Source of the DNA: Desulfovibrio sp. MES5
GTDB lineage: Bacteria > Desulfobacterota > Desulfovibrionia > Desulfovibrionales > Desulfovibrionaceae
DNA: 64,000 nucleotides
Reading direction: 5' to 3'
NCBI RefSeq assembly: GCF_002237645.1
Contig: NZ_MJUZ01000032.1
Coordinates: 1-64,000, forward strand
The notes under the pieces are model-generated. The model was not told where the DNA came from. It searched no databases and was given only the letters and a program-made list of their open reading frames with translations. The translations under genes were made by a program, and so were the position numbers. This document shows positions 1 to 8,821 of this stretch, in pieces (within the stretch, counting starts at the first letter, position 1; the number at the start of each line of letters is the position of its first letter).

Positions 1-125
1 CCAAAGAGGAGAAATGGGACCAATCTCGCCTCCGCCAGAATTATCAGCTATACAGGCGACAGAAACAGAACCACAAAGAATCTACCACTAACATTTAACC
101 TGGTACAAAAAAACGGGGCTGGTCA
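1..125 (+). mobile_element. Right end of an IS3-like insertion sequence (partial)
   Basis: The adhesin reading frame stops abruptly at 123-125 and the sequence to its left is unrelated to VCBS repeats. Read on the minus strand the junction begins TGACCAGCCCCG followed by a T-run and GTACCA. This resembles IS3-family termini, which start with TG and carry a CCCC block. A plus-strand reading frame runs in from the window edge and stops with TAA at 89-91 (last residues TEPQRIYH), placed as a transposase C-terminus would be relative to the right inverted repeat. The element's terminal TGA supplies the stop codon of the adhesin. The rest of the element lies outside the window, so the family is inferred, not proven. 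Confidence 0.5.
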
Positions 126-3100
126 CACGTCAGGGTGGTCGTTATTCAGGGTGTAGGTATAGCTGCCATCAGGCATAAGGGTGATGGTGCCGTACTTGGT
201 GACAATCATATTGTCAGTGCCCCTGGTGCTTGCGTCTCCGCTATCAGAGGACGTAAAGCCCGTCAGCTTGAGGCCGGCATCGTAGTAGCCATCGCCGCCC
301 ACCTTGCCTTTGGCCGTGTACTCCACATCTTCTTTGACGGAATTGTGCTGATCTTCCAGCCCGGTGCCAGGGTGCCCACCGCCGCCTTCGCCCGGATTGG
401 GATTGGGATCAGGATTGCCCGTACCGCCACCGCCACCGTGGTCCGCATCAGGACCGGCAACCTTGATGACAAGTTTGATGGGGTCTTCAGACGTGGCATT
501 GTGGGGGTCGCGCACATAGACGTCAAAGATTTCTTCCGTAATGGCTTTAGAGTCCCCGTCGACAAGGTCTTTGTAGTTAGCGCCGTACTTGTCCAGAGTA
601 TACTGGTACGAACCATCGCGCTGGATAATAAGCGTGCCGTATTTGCCGACAATCTCCTGCACCAGGTTGCCCTGGGCCTCGCCAGTGGCGGCTTTGCCGT
701 CAACAGCAAAGAAGACGAGTCTGCTCTGATCGCCGTGGTCGACGTCCTTGACGATACTTTGCGATTGGAGCGATCCGTTTACGGTAAGGTTCCCACCATT
801 TGTCCTATCCCAATGGGCCATTTCGTCGCTGTCCACAACAACGGCATGGCCATCCCTCTGGTCAAAAGTGAACTTGGAGGTGACTGTTTTTTCGGTGAGA
901 CTGTTGGTGTAGGTCACCGAAACGCCGCCGGATGTTTCTGAGGTCACCACCGGAGCGTCATTGGTGCCATTGATGGTGATCACCAGATTATCTTTGGTCG
1001 TTTCGCCATCGTGATTTGTTCCCGCACCGGTCACGGTGACAGGCACGGTTATGACTACGGATTCTCCAACGGCAAGGTTGTTTATGGGCGCACCAAGGGC
1101 ATCACCGTCCTTGAGAGGTTCAAACGTGTACTTTCCATCGGGCCAGAGCGTGAGAGTGCCGTAGCCGTTGATGGTGTACACGGAGGAGCCGTTGCTGCCG
1201 GAAACAGGGCCGCTGATGTCGCCGATGTTCGCGCCGTCGTTTTCAGCCGCTGCGGGAAAGCTCACAGTGGGTTTTTCGTACGTATAGGCATCGGAGACGC
1301 CTGAACCGGAACCGGGCCTGTCTGACAAGTCCGGATCGTCCACATGGAGTTGCCCATTGATCACAAAATCTGTATCAGCAGGCCTTCCGTTGTTGGGGTG
1401 GTTCGCGCCAAGGTGGTGCACATGTCCGTGGCTGCTCGTGCCGTCATAATGCAGATAGTAGTAGGTCTCGCCCGGCAGGTCCGAGCCGTCCACGCCGTCT
1501 TCCTTGATACCGCCCTTATTGCCCTCAAGGGTGCCAGGATCATCATTGCCGTTGATGGTGATGACGATGGGCTTTACTTCGGAGTATGCGCCGTTGGGGT
1601 CTTTTACGCGCACGTAAAAGGTATCTTCAGCGGTTTCGTTGTTGTTGAGCCAGGTGAGATCATTGGTGCGGGTATAGGTAAACGCGCCCGTCTGCTGATT
1701 GATTTCAAGAATGCCGAACTTGCCCTGGACAATAAATGTGTCGCTTTTGAGGTCAAAGTTGGCTTCATCGGACAGATCATCACCACGCAGAGCGTCGTTG
1801 GAAACGGATTTTCCGGGCAGCAGGTTGACCAGCGAGAAAGTAAAGCCGTCACCGGCAGATACAACTTCAGAATGCCATGTCTGGTCTGTCGGGTCGTACG
1901 TGCCGGCATCCTCATAGTCTGTAATGGCAATTTGCCCCTTGAGAATCTTGCCTTCGCCGTCAAATCCACTGCCAGTATTCTTGCCATAGTGTTCTTCCAT
2001 GGACATATCAAGAGTGCCAAGGTCAATGATGGGTCTGTCATTGGTGCCTTGCACTGTGACATCGGCAGGCGTCGTGTTCACAGGCGGGCCTGTGATGACA
2101 TGATTGCTGTCGGTTTCATACACCCGCACTTCAAAGTCGTCAGACAGCTTTTCGTTGAAGTTCAGCTTCTGCACATCGGGGTTATCGTTGTTGAGTTCAT
2201 ACGTATACTTGAACGGAGGAGTGTCGTCGGTCGCTCCGTCCGCCTTGGTGCGCTCGATAATGAGCTTTCCGTATTTGAGCTCGATTTCGATGGAGTCCTT
2301 CCCGCTCATGAGCGTGTTGACGTCATGAAGGCCGCCGTCGCCGTCTGCGATAACGTAGTGCATCTTGGCATCTGCGCCGGGATTGTTCAGGGCTTCCTGG
2401 TCGCTCTTGTCAACATCGTGGGCGTAGATTTTGCCGGTGGATTCGGGCTGTCCCTTTTCTTCGTTCTGGTACTGCGCCTTGTACACCGTGTCCTGACTGT
2501 CGGTAGCCCGCACAAATCCGGCAGGCATAACGCCGTTTTCCACAACAATGCCACGGCCGCCGGAAAGCCCGGTGCTGGTGGGATCATCACTGCCGACCAC
2601 TTCAAAAATCAGCTGTTTTTCATCATACGCGCCAAACTGGTCACGGATGGTGAGGGTGAAGTCATCCTTGCCAATTTCATTTTTGCCCACAGCGGCGGCG
2701 CGTATGGGATCTATCACATAGCGGTAAGTGTAGGTGTCGTTGGTATGGTCACTACCTGAGGAGGTGCGCACAACATACAGGTCGCCGTACAATCCGCTGA
2801 CCTTGATGGTGTTGTCGGATGTGCTGCTGGCCAGATCAATGCCATCGGCGTGAGTGGTATTGTTTTCTACCTTGATGTCGAGGCCGTTCTTCATGTCCAG
2901 CGCATCCACATCGTGGATGGTCAGCTTGCCAGTGGCCGTCTGGACACTCTTGTCATCCTGGAAAATGCCGCCCACATCGCCGGTCATGGCGGCATTGTCG
3001 TGCGCGATGGTGAGTTCGGGAACGTCGTTGGTGCCGACAATGGTAATGACAATCTGGCCATTGCCCACTGTGGTGTCCTGTCCGTCGCTTACCGTGGGCG

Positions 3101-5519
3101 AAAGGGTTATGACCTTTTGTTCACCTTCGCTCAGTCTGTCTGCGGGGCCGCCGGATGCATTATTGAGAGTAAATGTAAAGGTTCCATCGGCATTCATGAC
3201 CAGAGTGCCATAGTAATTGTCATTGCCGGGAGCCTGGTCGGTAACGGTGCCGTTGGCAAGATAATAGACAGTGGTCGAGCCGTCCGCAGCCGCAGCAATG
3301 GGCGATCCGCTTGAATTGGCCATGCCGTAAGTCAGCTTGGCGTCGTCGCCGAAGTCCACGTCATCAGCCTTGACGTGACCGTTAAAGGTCAGTTTGTGCT
3401 GCTCATTGCGCGTGGCGTCGTCAGCCAGACTGGCATCACCGACATCCTTGGTGGGAGTTTTTTCCGCGACATTGGGGAAGAGGTCATTGTCATTGGGCGC
3501 GAACACGCCGCTTTCCTTAACAGTGCCCTTGCTGCCTTCAGTAAAATAAGGAGCGTCATTCGCGCCAACAATCTGAAGTTTCAAATGAATATCGTTCCAT
3601 GCGCCGAATTCGTCCTTAACAACGACGTCAACTCCCACAAGCAGGGTGTCGCCCTCGTTCATGCCCTGAACGCAGGTGGAACTGTTCTTGAGGGTAAAGG
3701 AGTAGGAGGCGCCGTTGGATCCGCTGTTGGTGGTAATCGCCAGCGTGCCGTAATAGTCTGTGGTGTTCAGTGCATGAAAGTCCGCTTCGGTAAGCAGAAC
3801 ATAACCATCAGCGCCGTTGGGCACGACATAAAGCTTGCTGACCATCTCCTCCTGGCCAGAAGAAGACGTCACCTTGAAGCCATAGCGCAGCTGAGCGTCA
3901 TTGTCGTAGTCCGTGGCGGTTATCGAGCCTGTGACTTTGACGTTGTCGTTGGCGCCGCTGGCATCATTGGCCTTGCCGGATTCCTTGATGCTTTCATGGT
4001 TCACGCCATTTTCGTCGGGCAACATCTGCGCGTTGTTCCAGTGTGCGGCATCGTCGGTGAAAATCGGGCGGTCATTGGTGCCAATGATATTTACGTCAAT
4101 GGTGTTGTCTCCGCCCACAGGGATGCTGCCGTCACGCAGGTGGTCGACATCATAGTCCTTCAGGCCATACTCGTCCTGCACTGAAGGCCTGAATTGCAAG
4201 TGCACTTCCTGGCCTTCAGCAAGAGCGTTGGTTTTGCCGCCAGACTCAGTGCCGGTAAGGGTAAACGTATAGCTGCCTGATGAAGTATCAAGGCTGAGGT
4301 CGCCATATTCAGTGTGGTAAATGGTGATGTTGGGATTGGCGGAGTCAACTTCAATGCCTGTGACTGTTACGGGCAGTGTTCCATCAACAAAGCCCACAAC
4401 ACTGCCGACAGCCAGGGCGTTGCCAGAATTGTCAGCGATGCCGTAGGTCAGTACGCTGTCGTGATCAGGATCGCGCGCGATGATCTGGCCTTCAATGGCG
4501 GTTCTGTGCTGATCCGGCCCTGTGCCGCCAGCCTGGGTGGAGGCGTTTTCATTGGGATCAAGCGTGTTGGTGGTGTCTTTTTGACCGTAGCTTCCCGCAA
4601 AGACGCCGTCCTCTTTCAGCACAACGTCATCAACCCTGATAATGTCGGGTGCGTCATTGGTGCCTTCAATTACGACATTGATGGGTTGTGTTATGCCGGT
4701 ATTGATGCCGTCAGTGACGGAGACAACAATGCTGTCAGTGTGGATTTCGCCCTGTTTCAGCGAGTCTGCGTTACCGTAGTCTTCATTGTTCAGGGTGTAG
4801 GTATAGTCGTAGGTCACATTTGAACCGGTGTTGGAAGGCGTAATGGTAAATGTGCCGTAATCGGTGGTTATGGTGGTGGTGCCTGTGGCATTAACGGCAT
4901 AGGAGGTCCCGTTAATGACGACAGAGGCGCTGAGGGAATCGCCGTCAGGATCATTGGCTGTAAAGCTGCCGCTCATGGTGGGCACGCCAGGCTCAGGAAC
5001 AAAGTTTCCAGAGGGGGTTTTAGCCCAGCCGGATTCCTTGAGCGAAAGGGTAATCAATTCGCCATTGGTATTCAGAATAGGGGACAGGTTGGGCACCGGC
5101 GCACTCAAAAGGTTTTCAGAATCGGCAGTGCCGAGGGAAAAACCATAGTCAAGCCCGCCAAGATGGTCCAGGCCGCCTTGCAGGTCGCTATTGACGTATT
5201 CGCTGTAGTGGCTGTCGCGCCCCGTGGTTGCAGGGCCAGCCGCAGGCATGAGGTCCGGGCCCATGGCGGCAAAAAAGTCGGCGCTGCTGACGAGCTGACC
5301 GTCAACTTCGAAATTTGGGGCAGTGTCCTTGGTATATTCTGTGTAGAAATTTTCAACACGGACGCTGGAGCCGTCGTCAAAGCGGAACAAAAGGTCATTG
5401 CCAGAACGCTCAAGGGTTGCTTCGTCAGCAGGGAAGTTCAAAGCAATTCGCGCATCGGCTTCCGCTGACACAAGGGCCTGCTGCGAAGCCGCTGGACGGG
5501 TAATAGTAACAGTACGCAT
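123..5519 (-). CDS. Giant LapA/BapA-type VCBS-repeat adhesin, truncated by IS
   Basis: Predicted biofilm adhesin of 1798 residues. Start ATG at 5519 follows GGAGG by 5 nt; an upstream in-frame TTG is less likely. Residues 1-95 form the N-terminal retention-type module found in type I secreted adhesins, ending in PAAG (about 92-95), which fits the di-alanine site cut by LapG periplasmic proteases. From about residue 145 there are eight VCBS units, each closing with a GTNDAP-like motif (GTNDAP, GTNDRP, GANDAP, GTNDVP, GSDDPT, GTNDRP, GNDDPG, GTNDAP). A glycine/proline/asparagine linker and a further, incomplete unit follow. The frame ends inside that unit (LNNDHPDV then TGA) at a probable IS end. 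The C-terminal RTX/type I secretion signal expected for the family is therefore missing, and the product is probably not exported. The N-terminal half is intact, so the disruption looks recent. Confidence 0.85.
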   Translation of the reverse strand: MRTVTITRPAASQQALVSAEADARIALNFPADEATLERSGNDLLFRFDDGSSVRVENFYTEYTKDTAPNFEVDGQLVSSADFFAAMGPDLMPAAGPATTGRDSHYSEYVNSDLQGGLDHLGGLDYGFSLGTADSENLLSAPVPNLSPILNTNGELITLSLKESGWAKTPSGNFVPEPGVPTMSGSFTANDPDGDSLSASVVINGTSYAVNATGTTTITTDYGTFTITPSNTGSNVTYDYTYTLNNEDYGNADSLKQGEIHTDSIVVSVTDGINTGITQPINVVIEGTNDAPDIIRVDDVVLKEDGVFAGSYGQKDTTNTLDPNENASTQAGGTGPDQHRTAIEGQIIARDPDHDSVLTYGIADNSGNALAVGSVVGFVDGTLPVTVTGIEVDSANPNITIYHTEYGDLSLDTSSGSYTFTLTGTESGGKTNALAEGQEVHLQFRPSVQDEYGLKDYDVDHLRDGSIPVGGDNTIDVNIIGTNDRPIFTDDAAHWNNAQMLPDENGVNHESIKESGKANDASGANDNVKVTGSITATDYDNDAQLRYGFKVTSSSGQEEMVSKLYVVPNGADGYVLLTEADFHALNTTDYYGTLAITTNSGSNGASYSFTLKNSSTCVQGMNEGDTLLVGVDVVVKDEFGAWNDIHLKLQIVGANDAPYFTEGSKGTVKESGVFAPNDNDLFPNVAEKTPTKDVGDASLADDATRNEQHKLTFNGHVKADDVDFGDDAKLTYGMANSSGSPIAAAADGSTTVYYLANGTVTDQAPGNDNYYGTLVMNADGTFTFTLNNASGGPADRLSEGEQKVITLSPTVSDGQDTTVGNGQIVITIVGTNDVPELTIAHDNAAMTGDVGGIFQDDKSVQTATGKLTIHDVDALDMKNGLDIKVENNTTHADGIDLASSTSDNTIKVSGLYGDLYVVRTSSGSDHTNDTYTYRYVIDPIRAAAVGKNEIGKDDFTLTIRDQFGAYDEKQLIFEVVGSDDPTSTGLSGGRGIVVENGVMPAGFVRATDSQDTVYKAQYQNEEKGQPESTGKIYAHDVDKSDQEALNNPGADAKMHYVIADGDGGLHDVNTLMSGKDSIEIELKYGKLIIERTKADGATDDTPPFKYTYELNNDNPDVQKLNFNEKLSDDFEVRVYETDSNHVITGPPVNTTPADVTVQGTNDRPIIDLGTLDMSMEEHYGKNTGSGFDGEGKILKGQIAITDYEDAGTYDPTDQTWHSEVVSAGDGFTFSLVNLLPGKSVSNDALRGDDLSDEANFDLKSDTFIVQGKFGILEINQQTGAFTYTRTNDLTWLNNNETAEDTFYVRVKDPNGAYSEVKPIVITINGNDDPGTLEGNKGGIKEDGVDGSDLPGETYYYLHYDGTSSHGHVHHLGANHPNNGRPADTDFVINGQLHVDDPDLSDRPGSGSGVSDAYTYEKPTVSFPAAAENDGANIGDISGPVSGSNGSSVYTINGYGTLTLWPDGKYTFEPLKDGDALGAPINNLAVGESVVITVPVTVTGAGTNHDGETTKDNLVITINGTNDAPVVTSETSGGVSVTYTNSLTEKTVTSKFTFDQRDGHAVVVDSDEMAHWDRTNGGNLTVNGSLQSQSIVKDVDHGDQSRLVFFAVDGKAATGEAQGNLVQEIVGKYGTLIIQRDGSYQYTLDKYGANYKDLVDGDSKAITEEIFDVYVRDPHNATSEDPIKLVIKVAGPDADHGGGGGTGNPDPNPNPGEGGGGHPGTGLEDQHNSVKEDVEYTAKGKVGGDGYYDAGLKLTGFTSSDSGDASTRGTDNMIVTKYGTITLMPDGSYTYTLNNDHPDV

Positions 5520-5660
5520 GAATGCCTCCAAAAAGCTTTTTCGCGAACTGAAAAACAGCTCAAGCGAAAAGGCTAGCTGTTCGCACAGAAATAGTGCGAA
5601 AGTTGGTTGCCCGAATCGGGCCTAAGTAGGGGATAAATAGGGAGCAGGCGGTACCTGCTC
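5520..5660 (-). promoter_or_regulatory. Structured 5' leader of the adhesin gene
   Basis: About 140 nt upstream of the adhesin start contain three compact inverted repeats: GAGCAGG/CCTGCTC near 5642-5660, GCCCGA/TCGGGC near 5609-5622, and TTCGCAC/GTGCGAA near 5580-5600. These would form consecutive hairpins in the leader RNA. The function is unknown and the sequence does not match the c-di-GMP GEMM consensus as I recall it. Confidence 0.35.
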
Positions 5661-6810
5661 AAGGCTGCATGCCAATTAAAGACGGCATAGCCTCGTGCTC
5701 GTCAGGTGTGCATTGGCAGATTGACGCGCGCAGTGAAAAACGTGGACAGTGAAAAAAACGTGGGTAGTAAATAGAAGTTATTATCAAATGCTGATTCAAA
5801 TATACGTAGTTTAATGAGCTAGTCAAGGCATACACTTCATTAATTTGCCACGGGCTAATAGAAAACGCCATGCGTAAAGGTATTTTTTAATTGTCACATT
5901 TAGTATTTTAAAAAAGCATTTTGATATATTTGAAGCGTGTTTTTATTTATAATGTAATATTGTTTTTTTGTAAAAAAATAACAAGGAAGCCAATTTTTTT
6001 TAGAGTTCTGAAATGAGGTTTAGTATAATAATGCATGAAGATGTGTCATATGAATGTCCTGGCAGGCTTAAAAAAATTATCTTTGAGAAAAGATATCAAT
6101 TTGAACCACAGGTCGCCGGACTGCGAAAAACGCAGCTGGTGTAGGTGTTCCTCCAGGCAGAATGTGGGATGTTTGCGGTAATCATCTATAACAATCACTG
6201 AATATTTTATGGAGGATGCGGCATCGGGCAACCCCGTGGGGCCATCGAGTCGCGATTTCGGTACATATGTGAACACCCATAAACAAAGCAGCTTGGTAGC
6301 GTGTGGTAGATCCCTTTTTTTCAGATCTGCCGCTTTTTTGTTGTGGCAGGTTTTTCTCGCGGTCATTGGGCAGTTGCAGAGTATGTTTCATAAATATCTA
6401 CTTGTTGGGGACGAGAACACGCTTGTTCGGTACTATCATTATTATTTGCTGATAACTCAGTATGTTAAATATATTTCGGGGGTTATTCCTTTAATATTTA
6501 GCAGCAAATGTAGTTTGCCCTGAGCATAGTTTTAATGTTCCTGGTTTAATAACTAGCTGTATTGTTACTATATTTTAAGGTGCTTTTAGTATGTTATAAT
6601 CTTCACATTTTGTAGGAATAAAATTGACCAAAATGCTAGGTATATTGCTGAGAACATATGAATGCACTTAAGATCAATCCCATGAAAACGGGTCAGGAAA
6701 TCACAAAAAAGCCGCGGGTCGGGTCGTGATGTGGTGATGGGGCAATCGGCTGAGTAGCAGAACGCGGCTTTACGCTCCAACGGCCCATCCCCCACACAAA
6801 ACAGCCAACC
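5661..6810. other. Long AT-rich non-coding stretch upstream of the adhesin
   Basis: No open frame here has a good ribosome site and a protein-like composition. The stretch is distinctly AT-rich around 5760-6060 and 6400-6640. It holds a tandem repeat with unit CAGTGAAAAACGTGG at about 5730-5763. A long-range stem (GCCGCG at 6711 with CGCGGC at 6763) is followed on the minus strand by a T-run, which looks like a terminator for a minus-strand transcript. The rest is probably regulatory DNA for the adhesin. Confidence 0.4.
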
Positions 6811-6827
6811 TTGTGGGAGGTTCTGTT

Positions 6828-7034
6828 ATGGAAAGCTTAAAGAATGCCTTGTCTGCTGCTGTTGAATTTGGCGAATGCGTTTTTGTTACTGAAAAAGAAC
6901 GCGGAAATATCGGAATCATCCCCAGAGGCATAACCACCGATTGCGTTTTGTGTGATATCGTATCAGTTTCGCGCTCCTGCGATATGCCAAAGAGAAGGGT
7001 AAAGCTGGATCTTGGGGATCTTCAGCTGGTTTAA
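6828..7034 (+). CDS. Small hypothetical protein (68 aa)
   Basis: Start ATG at 6828 follows GGGAGG by 7 nt. The product (MESLKNALSAAVEFGECVFV...) has an alternating beta-like pattern and four cysteines, with no signal peptide or membrane segment. I do not recognise the family. The ribosome site lies in the 3' arm of an inverted repeat (CCCACA near 6791, TGTGGG near 6812), so translation could be controlled by RNA folding. A strong terminator lies about 260 nt downstream. It may be a real small gene or a remnant. Confidence 0.4.
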   Translation: MESLKNALSAAVEFGECVFVTEKERGNIGIIPRGITTDCVLCDIVSVSRSCDMPKRRVKLDLGDLQLV

Positions 7035-7291
7035 GCACCTGCACTTGGCAACGCAACCGACTGCAAAGAAAAGGGGCGCGCCCGAGCCACATTCTCGAGT
7101 TGCCTGCCGCTCCAACGGTGATGCTTCGCGACATACTGCCTGTGTGCAGTCATGGCTCTGGTGTTGACCACGGCGCCTACTCGGCCAAACACGGCGCTAT
7201 GAGGTTGCGTAACTACCTACATGAAAGAGTTGCTGGTCACATGCCTGTGGCCTCATTAATAGCGAAATCCTATGAGCTGTTACTGTCCGCT

Positions 7292-7339
7292 AACAAGGCT
7301 CATGACCAGGAAAAATGGTCGTGGGCCTTGTTCTTTTTG
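7292..7339 (+). terminator. Strong Rho-independent terminator
   Basis: A 17-bp stem (7292-7308 with 7316-7332, two G-U pairs), loop GGAAAAA and tail CTTTTTG. It must end a plus-strand transcript, but only the 68-residue ORF lies upstream. It also lies inside the longest local plus-strand frame (7100-7354), which argues that frame is not a gene. Confidence 0.75.
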
Positions 7340-7511
7340 TCAGCACAAGGATAAAAAAATCGAAAATAGCGACTATTCCATTTGCAGCGTCATGCATTCC
7401 TGTGTGGAGGGCAGGCCCGTGAGCCCGCATGCTTTCCTGACAATGATACGCCCCCTCGAACCGCGCCGGATAAGCCTGTTGACCTTAACTGACTACACTG
7501 TATTGCATGAA

Positions 7512-7668
7512 AATTTATCCAATATTGTGATTGAAAGCGGAAGGCGGTGTAAACCAGCCGAGGACGCGCCACTGTAACCGAAAATCGCAACCACTGTTGC
7601 GACAAACAACGGGAGGGTCAGGCGTCATGTTCAGTCATGAAGACCGGAAGATAGGAGATGGCTACTCA
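7512..7668 (+). promoter_or_regulatory. Cobalamin (B12) riboswitch, apparently orphan
   Basis: The conserved core is easy to see: GGAAGGCGGTGTAAACC at about 7539, then CGCGCCACTGTAACCG at about 7564 (the B12-box region). The 3' half has AGGGTCAGG and ATGAAGACCGGAAGA at 7614-7652. Order and spacing match class I cobalamin riboswitches. Downstream there is no recognisable cobalamin synthesis or transport gene on the plus strand. The next plus-strand frame (7681-8007) has no protein-like features and runs through a hairpin terminator. The regulated gene may have been deleted or decayed, or the switch may control a non-coding transcript. Confidence 0.8.
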
Positions 7669-7891
7669 TAATTACCGAGATTGGCGGGGCGCAGGCAGTA
7701 CTGTCCGCGTATAGCGCCGGAGTTGTTCGGCAGGGCCAAGCTGGACGGCTTTTTTGTGACTACGATTTGGAAAGGGGCCGTGACTTTTCGCCGCTACGCC
7801 ATATCCAGAATCAACTGGTTGTGTGCTTGGCCTCTTTTTTACCAGAACCGGCGAGCTGGAAACAAGCGCGCTTCAAAAGCGCGTGGTGCCG

Positions 7892-7950
7892 AAGCCGAAC
7901 AACTTGTTCAGCTGCATCAGCTTTGTTGTGTCCGCAGTTCGGCTTTTACT
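7892..7950 (+). terminator. Terminator-like hairpin downstream of the riboswitch
   Basis: AAGCCGAA (7892-7899) pairs with TTCGGCTT (7938-7945), with an inner CAGCTG/CAGCT stem and a short TTTTA tail. It would end a transcript that started before the cobalamin riboswitch, giving an RNA of roughly 450 nt. Confidence 0.45.
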
Positions 7951-8041
7951 CTGCTGAAGCGGGAATACGCTGAGCGTAGCAGGACCAGTGGAACTGATCT
8001 CGATTAGTGCTAGAACTCGTCGCTGAAATCTGAAAATGACA

Positions 8042-8077
8042 AAAATACGCCGCGACAGTGCTGCCAAAGTGCGGCGT
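8042..8077 (-). terminator. Hairpin with T-run on the minus strand
   Basis: ACGCCGC (8047-8053) and GCGGCGT (8071-8077) form a stem. On the minus strand it is followed by ATTTTTG. It could terminate the marR/flavin-protein transcript after a roughly 300-nt 3' region. Confidence 0.4.
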
Positions 8078-8151
8078 CTTCATGCAGGTTGGCCTTGCGG
8101 TAAGTATGGATGCAATTTTGTTGTAGCGCGTCCGTTTTGGTATGTAACGTG

Positions 8152-8183
8152 ACGCCCGGCCAGAGCAAGTCGTGGCCGGGCGT
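8152..8183. repeat. Perfect 11-bp inverted repeat
   Basis: ACGCCCGGCCA and TGGCCGGGCGT flank a 10-nt loop. There is no T-run on either side, so it is a stable hairpin of unknown role in the gene-free stretch 7670-8381. Confidence 0.4.
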
Positions 8184-8381
8184 TAAACAAATCTGCTGCG
8201 TAGCGCGAAAGGGGAGTCGGGCAACCTTGGAGCGGGTAGCATAATACCTTGGAGAGTCTCTATCCGCATCCGTAAGGTTTGGAGGCGTCCGGTTTGCGCG
8301 TTACGGCAAATAGTCTGCACTATGCCTTACAACGTGCGTCTGCGTATACAGCCGCCTGGGAAACCAAACTTTTAGATTGCT

Positions 8382-8795
8382 CTAAAAGGAACCTTTACGG
8401 GGCGGATTGCCGGAAAAATCAGCAATGATGTAGCCGCCATGCTCAATACAGAATGTGGTAAAATCCGGATTGTCCGCTGAGCCGTAAATGCCTTTGATCA
8501 GCGGCTGCTCGGACAATATACGCTCTTTTACGGCATGGCTGTCTTCAAAAGAGACCTTTCCAGTTATGCGAACCCAGGTCATGCTTGGGTTGACTGCGCA
8601 AATTTCAACTGCGGGATTCATCTGAAGCTGTTTGAACACATCTTTGCTTCTGGATGTGCAGAACCACAACTTGCCAGCCTCCTCAAACTGATACTGAAAC
8701 GCTCGTACATGCGGCTCATTATTGCAGGACGTGGCAATAAAGCACATGGGCGATTCGGACATAATATCGGAAATTTCTTTTACTGCATTGCTCAT
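8382..8795 (-). CDS. Pyridoxamine 5'-phosphate oxidase-like flavin-binding protein
   Basis: A 137-residue single-domain protein of the split-barrel PNPOx-like family. The N-terminal ESPMCFIATSCNNEPHVRAF and the central GKLWFCTSRSKDVFKQLQMNP are typical of the small FMN- or F420-binding members. The C-terminus (SGNPPRKGSF) resembles family members that end with a conserved basic tail. The usual role is binding a flavin and reducing or sensing small molecules; the substrate is unknown. It lies 26 nt behind the MarR-type gene on the same strand and is probably co-transcribed, which suggests redox or xenobiotic stress. The stop codon lies inside an inverted repeat (CTTTTAGA/TCTAAAAG, 8369-8388). 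Confidence 0.75.
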   Translation of the reverse strand: MSNAVKEISDIMSESPMCFIATSCNNEPHVRAFQYQFEEAGKLWFCTSRSKDVFKQLQMNPAVEICAVNPSMTWVRITGKVSFEDSHAVKERILSEQPLIKGIYGSADNPDFTTFCIEHGGYIIADFSGNPPRKGSF

Positions 8796-8821
8796 GGTAA
8801 TCCTCGGTTGTCTTGTTGGTT

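Noticed and set aside
135-5148. Many long plus-strand open frames across the adhesin gene (up to 471 codons).
   Set aside because: They are antisense shadows of the repetitive, GC-rich VCBS gene, with low-complexity hydrophobic/Val-rich products and no ribosome sites.
6209-6523. A 104-codon plus-strand frame in the AT-rich gap.
   Set aside because: No ribosome site match of note, overlapping frames on the other strand, and no recognisable motif.
7100-7354. An 84-codon plus-strand frame.
   Set aside because: It runs through the 17-bp terminator at 7292-7339 and has no ribosome site; composition is not protein-like.
7681-8007. A 108-codon frame after the cobalamin riboswitch that might be its target.
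   Set aside because: It crosses a terminator-like hairpin (7892-7945), is rich in Arg/Cys/Trp as random frames are, and shows no B12-related motif.
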